Source: Oscillospiraceae bacterium (GTDB lineage Bacteria > Bacillota > Clostridia > Oscillospirales > Oscillospiraceae). From it: a DNA stretch of 37,570 nucleotides. Shown piece after piece: positions 8,014 through 15,332 of this stretch (within the stretch, counting starts at the first letter, position 1; the number at the start of each line of letters is the position of its first letter). The translations under genes were made by a program, and so were the position numbers. Under the pieces are notes generated by a model that did no database searches, was not told the DNA's origin, and saw nothing but the letters and a program-made list of their open reading frames with translations. The DNA lies in contig JAFXAQ010000041.1 in the NCBI GenBank assembly GCA_017516925.1, forward strand, positions 1 to 37,570. The letters run 5' to 3'.

Positions 8014-9312
8014 TTACTCCTTTTCTATCATTGGTCGAATATTCTCTACAGTGTTGTTAAGCAGGTACCAGTCTGCATCCTCCCGGTAGCCCTGAATTGC
8101 GCCATACAGGAAATAGTTCACTTCATATCCGCCACGGCAAATGGCATCCTGGGTAATAAAGTACCCTTTGGAACCGTTGGCATTGATGACAGGCAAAATC
8201 TCTGCTTCCGGAAATGCCTTGTCGATCCGCAAGCCAATCTCGCTGAACAGCTCATAAGGAAATGCCACGAGCACCACATTGTCCAGAGCAATGGCGGTCT
8301 GGAGGAAGGAATCCTCCGTTTCCTCCGGTGTGCCCTGCTCATAAGCGTTGATCACCTGCTGGGCAATGTGCTTCATTCGTCCGGACATATTAACGGTCCG
8401 TTCCTTGTACTTTTCATACATTGCCCGGGCCTCCTCCAGAGGCATCCGGGGCTGCAGCGGCGCTGCACAGGTGTTTGCGCATACCTGCAGCTGTGGGGTT
8501 TTATACTCGGCAACCTGCTCATAAATCCGGATGGCATCCTGAGCAGCCACTGCGCCCAGCTCCCGGACAAGGTCCATATTGCCTATGGTCTTGCCGTTGG
8601 AAAGTCTGGGACCGATGTCACCCTCCGGACCGTTGACAAAGGCAGTCATTGCGCCGGTTTCTGCTTCCAGTCCGTCAATCATCACACCAGCCCAATCCCG
8701 GCTGATTTGGGTGCATTGACCGGCAGCGGTACAGTGGGCGCCATAGTGAATGATGTTGGCAACGTTCTTTCCATTTTCATCCCGGAAGGACATCACCAGC
8801 ATACGGGGGTTAAAACTGCCCCATTCATTCTGACCGAGAATGATCTTATTCTCCAACGTCAGCTCCCGGCGGTTAATGCCTACGTAGCTGTTGCCGCTGG
8901 CAACACCCATGGTCACCGGCACCGGAGCCTGCATTGCCCTTTTGGCAGCGCTGAGCACCTGGGGCAGGAAAATTGTTTCAAAGTAGGGGGTATCCACATC
9001 GCCCCAGCCCACGCCGCCGGAAAGGTTCGGTCCGGAATGGGTATGGGTAGCGCAGAGAATGCAGTTTTCTCCGGGAATCCCCAGCTGCTGCTCTATGGTA
9101 TCCAGCGTCCGCTGACTGAATTCGGTACTGACTGCGCAGACCGTTGCGCTGATCAGCAGACTGACCGCATTCCCCTGCTTGAAATAAAAGGCGGTTGCGG
9201 TCAGGTCATCCGCAACACTTTCTGAGAAAATGTCCGGACGGTATCCGTAAAGCTGTCCGCCCAGCTCCGGGGTAATAATCTCCCGGGCAACGCCCAGATA
9301 TAGCGCATCCAC
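8014..9312 (-). CDS. Neutral/alkaline ceramidase-like zinc hydrolase (PF04734-like)
   Basis: The 432-residue product starts at GTG 9312, with GGGAG about 12 nt upstream; no in-frame ATG lies nearby. The N-terminus LYLGVAREIITPELGG and the metal motif CATHTHSGPNLSGG are hallmarks of the neutral ceramidase N-domain family. Further conserved points are IIHYGAHCTAAG (second His), VNGPEGDIGPR, FPYELFSEIG (Glu) and GYFITQDA followed by GGYE (Tyr), which match the expected zinc ligands. Authentic secreted ceramidases are about 650-750 residues with an Ig-like C-domain and a signal peptide; both are missing here, so the substrate may not be ceramide. It leads an operon with the GH1 gene and is divergent from an AraC gene. 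A minus-strand TATAAT sits at 9349-9354 with no good -35, as expected for an activator-dependent promoter. Confidence 0.75.
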   Translation of the reverse strand: MDALYLGVAREIITPELGGQLYGYRPDIFSESVADDLTATAFYFKQGNAVSLLISATVCAVSTEFSQRTLDTIEQQLGIPGENCILCATHTHSGPNLSGGVGWGDVDTPYFETIFLPQVLSAAKRAMQAPVPVTMGVASGNSYVGINRRELTLENKIILGQNEWGSFNPRMLVMSFRDENGKNVANIIHYGAHCTAAGQCTQISRDWAGVMIDGLEAETGAMTAFVNGPEGDIGPRLSNGKTIGNMDLVRELGAVAAQDAIRIYEQVAEYKTPQLQVCANTCAAPLQPRMPLEEARAMYEKYKERTVNMSGRMKHIAQQVINAYEQGTPEETEDSFLQTAIALDNVVLVAFPYELFSEIGLRIDKAFPEAEILPVINANGSKGYFITQDAICRGGYEVNYFLYGAIQGYREDADWYLLNNTVENIRPMIEKE

Positions 9313-9348
9313 AATTAACCACGCTCCCTTGCATTCTATCTCGAGCTT

Positions 9349-9354
9349 ATTATA
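9349..9354 (-). promoter_or_regulatory. Candidate -10 box of the ceramidase-like/GH1 operon
   Basis: A perfect TATAAT on the minus strand lies 37 bp before the GTG start. The 17-18-bp upstream position holds only TGTTTT/CTGTTT, a weak -35, which would fit activation by the divergent AraC regulator. Confidence 0.45.
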
Positions 9355-9468
9355 GACCTATAGCGCTTAGAAAAACAGAGGGATAATTGATAATTTATTC
9401 GCAAAAATTCTTATTTATATTGCAGTTTTTTCCGCCATATGCTAAAGTATTTCCGGGGGAGTGAGGAA

Positions 9469-10278
9469 ATGCTTTACCAAAAATTGCTTATCAACAAAAA
9501 TTCCTACTTGATTTATGTTACCGAGGCCCGGAATTTTCAAATTCACCGGCACCCGGAAATTGAACTGAGCTTTTGCCTGGAGGGTTCCTACACCATTGGT
9601 GTGGGCAATACCCGCCACCGGTTGCAAAAAGGCGACCTGGCCGTGATCAATTCCATGGTCGCCCACGAGGCTTTTCAAAATGAATCCCAAGTTGGGCGCA
9701 GACTGACCATTGAGTTCGGTCCCAGCTTTTTGAAGGAGCATTTCTCCGCAGTGGCTAATTTGGACTTTGACATTGCCGTATACCATCTGCAACAAGCTGA
9801 CCCGCTACTTCCCTTATTGGAGGAGGTTGCAAAGCTGCATCAGAATCCCGGCAATTTCTCAGACTTGGTTTTGAAAGGAAATCTGTACCACATCAGCGCA
9901 AGGATTTTGCAGGAACTGCTCAGTTGTCATACCCCCGACGCTGCCAAGCAAGGCGTGCAGGAAGTTACAAAAATCGAGCAAGCTCTGGGCTTTATTTACG
10001 ACCACTACGCAGAATCGCCGGACCTTGACCGGGTATCCCAGCTGTGCGGCTACAGCAAAAGCCACTTTTGCAGAGTTTTCAAAAACATCACCGGGGACAC
10101 CTTCCACAACGTGCTCAACCGACACAGAATCGAGATCGCTTGTCTATACTTAAAAGAGAGCAACACCTCTGTGGAAAGCGTTGCGCTACAGGTTGGTTTT
10201 CCGGATGCCAAAAGCTTTTGCCGTGTTTTCAAAAAACAAACCGGAACAACCCCAAATCAATATCGCCACGCAAATTAA
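9469..10278 (+). CDS. AraC-family transcriptional regulator
   Basis: The 269-residue form begins at ATG 9469, which has GGGGGAG and GAGG close upstream; an in-frame ATG at 9439 would add 10 residues but lacks a ribosome binding site. The N-terminal cupin domain (about 15-100) has FQIHRHPEIELSFCLEG, then the KGDLAVINSMVAHE pattern of sugar-sensing AraC proteins. The C-terminal 100 residues hold two HTH units (LDRVSQLCGYSKSHFCRVF; VESVALQVGFPDAKSFCRVF) and the TPNQYR ending. It is divergent from the ceramidase-like/GH1 operon across a 156-bp AT-rich gap, so it is the likely regulator of that operon. Confidence 0.93.
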   Translation: MLYQKLLINKNSYLIYVTEARNFQIHRHPEIELSFCLEGSYTIGVGNTRHRLQKGDLAVINSMVAHEAFQNESQVGRRLTIEFGPSFLKEHFSAVANLDFDIAVYHLQQADPLLPLLEEVAKLHQNPGNFSDLVLKGNLYHISARILQELLSCHTPDAAKQGVQEVTKIEQALGFIYDHYAESPDLDRVSQLCGYSKSHFCRVFKNITGDTFHNVLNRHRIEIACLYLKESNTSVESVALQVGFPDAKSFCRVFKKQTGTTPNQYRHAN

Positions 10279-10308
10279 AAAGGGCATCCCGGAGGGGATG
10301 CCCTTTTC
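10279..10308. terminator. Bidirectional terminator between AraC gene and FGGY kinase gene
   Basis: The stem GGGCATCCC / GGGATGCCC with loop GGAG is flanked by A4 and T4. It immediately follows the AraC stop codon and abuts the kinase stop codon on the other strand, so it serves the convergent ends of both transcripts. Confidence 0.85.
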
Positions 10309-11773
10309 AATGATAAATGGGTGCCAAGGCATCGTGGATTGCCTTGTATTTGGGGAACAACTTTTCATAGATTGCCTGGTTTTCCGGGTTGGGGGTGGAA
10401 ACAGAATCAATCTCCACGCAGGTTTCCGCCGCCTCAGCAAAGCTACCGAACCAGCCGATGCCAACCGCCGCGAGCATTGCCGTACCGAAGGAGGAATCGT
10501 CCACCTTCACCTTCTGCATTTCCAGCCCCAGCACATCCGCCACTATTTGCCGCCACAGCATACCCTTGGCGCCGCCGCCGATAATTCGGACCCGCCTCAT
10601 TTCCACGCCCAATTCCTTGAGGGTGTTCAGGCAGTCCTTCAGGCTCATTGCCACACCCTCCAGGGTTGCCCGGGTGAAGTGGGCTGTGGTATGACCGGCG
10701 CTGATGCCGGTATAGCTGCCCCGCAAATCCGGGTCGTTGTAGGGTGTCAGCTCTCCGTTTAAGTAGGGATGGAACATAAGCCCCTCACAGCCGGGGGCGA
10801 TTTTTTCTGCCGGGATATTCAGGTCTGCAAAGGGTTCTCTGCCGATGGTATCCCGGTACCAGCGGTAGCTGGCAGCGCAGCTGGCGGTTGCCGTACCCGG
10901 GTACCACAGACCCGGCACCACATGGCGATAATTAAAGATAAATTTACTGTCCAGAGGCTTGTCCGTCACAATGCAGATCCGTCCTGCCGTTGCCAGCTTC
11001 ACCGTGGCATGACCCGGCGCTACATTGCCGGCGGCAAAGACCTCCATCACCGTATCGGTGGTGCCCACCAGCACCTTGGTTCCGGGGGCTAAGCCAAATT
11101 CCGTTGCCCGTTCCCCTTCTACCGTGCCAACAACGTCCGTTGGTTTACATAACTTCGGCAGCCATTCCATCCGGATATCGCAAACCCGACACAGCTGTTC
11201 AGACCAGCATTCATTTTTCACATCGTAGAACATGGAACCGGCGGCATCGATGGTATCTGTCTCCATGGTTCCGGTCATACGAAAGCGCAGATAATCCTTG
11301 GCAAAAAGGATATAACGAATTTTGCTCCAAACATCCGGTTCGTGCTTTTTAAGCCACATAAACTGGGGCAGCGTCCATACTGTGGTAGGTGCGTTCATCG
11401 CCTGCGCCATAATCATATCCAGGCAGGTATCCTTCAGCTGCTGCACTTCTGCCTTGCTGCGCTGGTCTGTCCACAAAATCGCATTGCGCAGCACCTGCTT
11501 GTTTTCGTCCAGCAAAACCGCTGTATGGGTTGCCGCATCAAAGGACAGGGCTTCTATCTGCTCCGGCTGGGCATTTGCCTCTTTCAGGATATCGGCAAGC
11601 GCCGTCTTAAAAGCAACGCACCAATCCTCCGGGTTCTGCTCACACCAGCCCACTTTTGGATAATGGGTGGGGTACTCACACCCGGCAGTGGCAGCAATGC
11701 GACCTGCCTGACTCAGCAGCGTCAGCTTTACACTGCCGCTGCCAATGTCTACACCTAATACGTATTTTTCCAT
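10307..11773 (-). CDS. FGGY-family carbohydrate kinase (xylulokinase-like), last gene of the nine-gene operon
   Basis: This 488-residue kinase is normal FGGY length. The N-terminal phosphate loop is YVLGVDIGSGSVKLTL. The first FGGY domain also has SFDAATHTAVLLDE and ILWTDQRS, and the second has the ATP-site pattern RIIGGGAKGMLWRQIVADVLG. TTDTVMEVFAAGN carries the expected catalytic-region Asp. Overall it reads as a XylB-type ketose or sugar-acid kinase; substrate is not settled by sequence alone. It starts 1 bp after the IolB-like stop codon, so it belongs to the same transcript, and a terminator follows. A second FGGY kinase at 34455 belongs to another operon, so the two probably have different substrates. 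Confidence 0.88.
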   Translation of the reverse strand: MEKYVLGVDIGSGSVKLTLLSQAGRIAATAGCEYPTHYPKVGWCEQNPEDWCVAFKTALADILKEANAQPEQIEALSFDAATHTAVLLDENKQVLRNAILWTDQRSKAEVQQLKDTCLDMIMAQAMNAPTTVWTLPQFMWLKKHEPDVWSKIRYILFAKDYLRFRMTGTMETDTIDAAGSMFYDVKNECWSEQLCRVCDIRMEWLPKLCKPTDVVGTVEGERATEFGLAPGTKVLVGTTDTVMEVFAAGNVAPGHATVKLATAGRICIVTDKPLDSKFIFNYRHVVPGLWYPGTATASCAASYRWYRDTIGREPFADLNIPAEKIAPGCEGLMFHPYLNGELTPYNDPDLRGSYTGISAGHTTAHFTRATLEGVAMSLKDCLNTLKELGVEMRRVRIIGGGAKGMLWRQIVADVLGLEMQKVKVDDSSFGTAMLAAVGIGWFGSFAEAAETCVEIDSVSTPNPENQAIYEKLFPKYKAIHDALAPIYH

Positions 11774-11774
11774 A

Positions 11775-12563
11775 TTACTTCAAAACCCAATCGTGGTCCG
11801 GGTCGTTGGTACGGTAGATACCCTGCACATCCCCAGCCATCAGCCACAAAATGTACATTTTGTAGCCCGGGGCGGTCTGGGTCAGGTGGTAACCCTTGGG
11901 GAACTCCACCAAATCATTATTCTTCACCCGATAGGTTTCGTCAATCTCCCCATCCCGGGTGTACAGGCTCTGGAAGCCATAGCCCTTTTCCTGGTCAAAC
12001 AGGAAGTAGTAAATTTCTTCTGCCTCTGCCTCCACAGGCATATTGTTTACGTCGTGCTTGTGACCGGGGTAGCCTGCCCAGTTGCCGGGCTCCACGAAGG
12101 ATTCGCCAATGGTCAGGTAGTCGGCATTGGTGTCGCCGTCAATGAGGAAGTGGGCATCCCGCTTCATAGGGGTATCGCCCAGGGTCATAATCTTGACTTC
12201 CTCCGGCTTGCGCCACTGGGGCTGGGAATCCTTGTCCGTGGGGGTATCAATCACACCGATCCGCACGTGGTTGCAGCCGGTGAAGGTAACGCTGGAGCGT
12301 CTGGGTACATAAACCGTGTGGGCAGGACCTTCAAATACAGTGGTTCTCTTGCCTACCTGCTTCCAGTCATTTTCGCCCACCTTCACGTCCGCATTGCCAA
12401 ACATAAAGATAAAGGCATATTCCTTTTCTTCCGTATTGACGGTAACGCTGTCACCCTGATTTAATTCGATAATGCCGAACTCCAAACGCTTGCAGCTGCA
12501 CTTGTCAATTTCGCACAGCTTGGTATAGCCGATTGTGGGCACATAAGACTTTTTCAAATTCAT
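11775..12563 (-). CDS. iolB: 5-deoxy-glucuronate isomerase-like cupin (IolB family)
   Basis: This 262-residue bicupin has IolB features in order: an N-terminal cupin with GDSVTVNTEEKEYAFIF, then NWAGYPGHKHD (metal-binding histidines), EEIYYFLFDQEKGYGFQ, LYTRDGEIDETYRVKNND, FPKGYHLTQTAPGYKMY and the diagnostic end NDPDHDW. IolB converts 5-deoxy-D-glucuronate to 5-dehydro-2-deoxy-D-gluconate in inositol catabolism. KduI is a related alternative but lacks this C-terminal pattern. The start overlaps the EtfA stop codon (ATGA), and its GGAGG site lies within the etfA 3' end, indicating translational coupling. No iolG, iolE or iolD gene is present in the window, so the true substrate may differ from that of classical IolB. 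Confidence 0.85.
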   Translation of the reverse strand: MNLKKSYVPTIGYTKLCEIDKCSCKRLEFGIIELNQGDSVTVNTEEKEYAFIFMFGNADVKVGENDWKQVGKRTTVFEGPAHTVYVPRRSSVTFTGCNHVRIGVIDTPTDKDSQPQWRKPEEVKIMTLGDTPMKRDAHFLIDGDTNADYLTIGESFVEPGNWAGYPGHKHDVNNMPVEAEAEEIYYFLFDQEKGYGFQSLYTRDGEIDETYRVKNNDLVEFPKGYHLTQTAPGYKMYILWLMAGDVQGIYRTNDPDHDWVLK

Positions 12564-13420
12564 AACAATTCCTCCAGTTGATTTATGATAGTCTCCCAGT
12601 CTCCCACAATGCCGTAATCGGCATACTGGAAGATAGGCGCTTTGGGGTCTTGGTTAATGGCAATCACCGTTTCCGCGCCGGACATACCGGCAAGGTGCTG
12701 TACCGCGCCGCTGATTCCCACGGCAATATACAGCCGGGGGCTGACGGTGGCGCCGGTGATGCCTACCTGGGCGCTATAGGGCGCATAGCCCAAATCCACA
12801 GCGTTCCGGGAAGCACCCAGAGCTGCGCCGATTTTGTGGGCAAAGGCTTTGAGCTTGTCAAAGCCCTCTTTGGAGCCGATACCTGCGCCGCCGGAGACAA
12901 TGATTTTTGCTTGGGTAATACCTTGGTCGCCTGTCTGCCGCTGCTGCTCTATGCATTTTACGGCATCTGAAAAGCAAGCTTCCCATTCCTCTGTCTGGGG
13001 GTATTCCCCGTTGGGGTCTGCCGGGAAGGTTCCCGGGCGCACTGTTGCCATTTGCACAGCGCTCAGGGTTTCAATGGTTGCCATCAGGCTGTTGCCGAAG
13101 GCTGGGCGGGTCTGGAGCAGCTGACCGGTCTCCGTAATTTCCAGTCCGGTGCAGTCTGCGGTAAGACCTGCCTGCAGGCGGTATGCCAACATCGGCATAA
13201 TGCACCGCAGGCGGACCGTTGCCGGGGCAAGAATCACCCGGGCATTATTTGTCTCTGCCACCAAGCCTTTGGCAATGGCAGAATCGTCTGCCGTTGCTGC
13301 TTCCGCCTTGGCAACAGAAAGAATCCGCAGCTGCAGTTTTCCTGTTTCCGCCAGCTGTGCTGCTTTGCGCTGCAAGCCCATATCCGGCCGGGTGCCCTGT
13401 ATCAGCAGTAATTCCTGCAT
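12560..13420 (-). CDS. etfA: Electron transfer flavoprotein alpha subunit
   Basis: The 286-residue protein starts at ATG 13420, with GGGGGTG upstream and TGATG overlap with the etfB stop; a longer reading upstream only covers etfB in another frame. The C-terminal FAD domain is clear: KIIVSGGAGIGSKEGFDKL, GASRNAVDLGYAPYSAQVG, TVSPRLYIAVGISGAVQHL and DPKAPIFQYADYGIVGD are the canonical EtfA signatures. The N-terminal nucleotide-binding half is somewhat shorter than in typical 310-340-residue EtfA. With EtfB it should carry electrons between a dehydrogenase and ferredoxin, NAD or the quinone pool. The adjacent FAD dehydrogenase and Fe-S genes are the obvious partners. Confidence 0.93.
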   Translation of the reverse strand: MQELLLIQGTRPDMGLQRKAAQLAETGKLQLRILSVAKAEAATADDSAIAKGLVAETNNARVILAPATVRLRCIMPMLAYRLQAGLTADCTGLEITETGQLLQTRPAFGNSLMATIETLSAVQMATVRPGTFPADPNGEYPQTEEWEACFSDAVKCIEQQRQTGDQGITQAKIIVSGGAGIGSKEGFDKLKAFAHKIGAALGASRNAVDLGYAPYSAQVGITGATVSPRLYIAVGISGAVQHLAGMSGAETVIAINQDPKAPIFQYADYGIVGDWETIINQLEELL

Positions 13421-14178
13421 CACTGCACCCCCTTTATGATACCACACAGCGCTTCCGGATTGCAATAGCTGCATTTGCGCAGCCCCGGGGCTTTGGTATC
13501 CACGTGAACCACTTTGGTCTTGGAGCCTTGCAGACCGCACTGCTCCGCCACCAGACCGATATCCGCTGCGGTCAGGATTTCCACTTGCTTATCCTTTGCT
13601 CTGCGTCTTCCCAGAATGCTGGGCAGCCGCAGGGTATAAGAATATTCGCAAAGGGACACCACACAGGGCAGCTCCACCGTCAGGGTTTCCACTGCGGTTT
13701 CCAGCAGTCGCCGGCAGGAAAGTCCGTTGTCAGCTTTTTCCAGCTGCTGCCCATTGGTCACCGCCGGAATGTCCAGGGCGGCAGCCAGCTGTCCGGGTAT
13801 CTGCCCGGTTTCCGCATCCAGCGCTCTGCGACCGCACAAAATACAGGAAAATTCCCCCAGACAGCGTACCCCGGCAGCCAGTGCCCTGGCAGTTGCCAGA
13901 GAATCCGCCCCGGCAAGGGCTCTGTCACTGAGCAGCACCACCCGGTCCACCCCCAGGGCAAACAGCTCCTGCAAAAGGGCTTCTCCCTTGGCAGGTCCCA
14001 TAGAGAGCACCGTCACCTGGGTGTCCGCCTCTTTCAGCCCCAAAGCCGCCTCCACAGCGGAAAGGTCCGCAATATTCAGTTGCAGGCTGGTGCTATCCCG
14101 CTTCAGGCGAAACTGACCGTCCAGCGCCACCTCCGCTGCCGCAGGCACCAGCTTCACACAAGCAATGATTTGTTTCAT
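13420..14178 (-). CDS. etfB: Electron transfer flavoprotein beta subunit
   Basis: The 252-residue product starts MKQIIACVKLVP, the standard EtfB N-terminus. It contains LNIADLSAVEAAL, VTVLSMGPAKGEALLQEL and DRVVLLSDRALAGADSLATA, followed by CGRRALDAETGQIPGQLAAAL, all typical of EtfB, with the nucleotide-binding core conserved. The C-terminus is unusual in carrying CSYC before the end. The ATG at 14178 has AAGGAACC upstream. A stable intercistronic hairpin separates it from the Fe-S gene. Whether it is a confurcating (FAD/NADH-type) or simple AMP-type EtfB cannot be decided without alignment. Confidence 0.92.
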   Translation of the reverse strand: MKQIIACVKLVPAAAEVALDGQFRLKRDSTSLQLNIADLSAVEAALGLKEADTQVTVLSMGPAKGEALLQELFALGVDRVVLLSDRALAGADSLATARALAAGVRCLGEFSCILCGRRALDAETGQIPGQLAAALDIPAVTNGQQLEKADNGLSCRRLLETAVETLTVELPCVVSLCEYSYTLRLPSILGRRRAKDKQVEILTAADIGLVAEQCGLQGSKTKVVHVDTKAPGLRKCSYCNPEALCGIIKGVQ

Positions 14179-14204
14179 GATAAGCGGTTCCTTATATGTT
14201 TCTG

Positions 14205-14230
14205 CCCGAAGCGGCTAATGCCGCTTCGGG
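14205..14230 (-). other. Intercistronic stem-loop between Fe-S protein gene and etfB
   Basis: CCCGAAGCGGC and GCCGCTTCGGG form an 11-bp perfect stem with a TAAT loop in the 59-bp gap, the longest gap in this operon. No U-run follows on the minus strand (CAGAAACAT), so it is more likely an mRNA processing or stability element than a terminator. Partial attenuation remains possible. Confidence 0.6.
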
Positions 14231-14237
14231 TGTAAAA

Positions 14238-15317
14238 TCAAACAACCTCGTTCAATGCGGTGTACAGGTCGACCAAGGTCATACCCTCCGGTACGCACTG
14301 GCTCAGGCACAAATATGCCTGGGGATTGGCAGTGAGCATTGCCTTTGCTTCCGTGCGGCACAGGTCAGCCCAGCGACCGGAAGCCACCTTGGTGGTAATT
14401 CCCGGCATATAGCTTAGCGCAACGGCAGTACCACAGGATTTTGCCAACCGTTCCTTGTTGAACATCTCCGTCAGGGTATAGCCGGCTGCCTTGGCAATAT
14501 CACGCACAGGGGCAAACTCATGGAAGCTACGTGCCAGACGGTCATCGTCGTGGCAAGCGCCTGCGCCCTTTGCTTCTGCCTTGGGGGTGAGCTTGCCATC
14601 TTCCAGCAGCTTTGCCACATAAGCGGTAGCCGTAACCACCTCTGCCTTAATCTCGCAGCCCCACTCGGCATAATGCTGCTTCATAATTTCCGCATCATAG
14701 CTGTCCAGCACCACCACAGTGGGAAGACCGGTTGCGTTGATAGCATCTGCGCAGGACTTCGCCTGGTCGGTAACCTCCTGCACGTAGCCCATGAGGTCAG
14801 CGAGCATCATACCGGAGGCAGGCTCACAGTCCAGCACCTTGGCGCTGACACCGGCCTTTTTCAAAAGGCGCAAATATGCCTTTGCCATTTCCGGCACTTT
14901 GCAAGCTGCCACTTCGCCAATGTACACCAGCACATCGGTGCCGTCCTGACCAAAGGAGGGCTTTTCTGCGCCGTAAATATTGCCGCTATTTTCGATATTT
15001 TCAATGCACTGCATAACCGCTGCAGGCGCCAAATCGTTGACAACAGCCTCGGTTCTTGCCTCCCGGATAAACAGCGGGGGCTGATAGCCGGTGCAGCAAT
15101 CGTTGACACAGGCATCGCAGAGCATACACTCATACATCGCCTTTGCCATATCCTTATCAAATTCTGCCGTACCCTTGGAGAGCATACTCAGCAGCAAGCC
15201 CTTTGCCCGGGGGGTATTCAATTCCTTGCCGGTCTGGTGCTGCACAGGGCACAGATGACGGCACATCCAACAAAAACGGCACTTTTCCGCATGCTGTAAA
15301 GCTTTTTGACTTACCAT
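14238..15317 (-). CDS. Fe-S electron-transfer subunit (GlcF/GlpC/HdrD-like, CCG domains partly degenerate)
   Basis: The 359-residue protein has two N-terminal 4Fe-4S motifs, CRFCWMCRHLCP (about 13-24) and CMLCDACVNDC (about 64-74), as in GlcF, GlpC and HdrD. Two CCG-type (cysteine-rich) repeats follow. The second, around HDDDRLARSFHEFAPVRDI, EMFNKERLAKSCG and LCLSQC, retains the pattern, but the CC of CCG is reduced to SC, and the first repeat is poorer still. Loss of CCG cysteines suggests it carries electrons without the noncubane 4Fe-4S chemistry of HdrB/HdrD. AGGAGG precedes the ATG. It lies between the FAD dehydrogenase and etfBA and probably bridges them. Confidence 0.85.
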   Translation of the reverse strand: MVSQKALQHAEKCRFCWMCRHLCPVQHQTGKELNTPRAKGLLLSMLSKGTAEFDKDMAKAMYECMLCDACVNDCCTGYQPPLFIREARTEAVVNDLAPAAVMQCIENIENSGNIYGAEKPSFGQDGTDVLVYIGEVAACKVPEMAKAYLRLLKKAGVSAKVLDCEPASGMMLADLMGYVQEVTDQAKSCADAINATGLPTVVVLDSYDAEIMKQHYAEWGCEIKAEVVTATAYVAKLLEDGKLTPKAEAKGAGACHDDDRLARSFHEFAPVRDIAKAAGYTLTEMFNKERLAKSCGTAVALSYMPGITTKVASGRWADLCRTEAKAMLTANPQAYLCLSQCVPEGMTLVDLYTALNEVV

Positions 15318-15332
15318 TTCCCTTACCTCCTC

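Noticed and set aside
6682-9225. 847-codon open frame on the plus strand
   Set aside because: It runs antisense through the GH1 and ceramidase-like genes, which have clear motifs and ribosome binding sites. It has no recognisable domains; it reflects codon bias of the opposite strand.
11775-12563. KduI (4-deoxy-5-ketouronate isomerase) as the identity of the cupin gene
   Set aside because: The NDPDHDW ending, the YPGHKHD motif and the bicupin spacing fit IolB better, and no other pectin or uronate genes are present.
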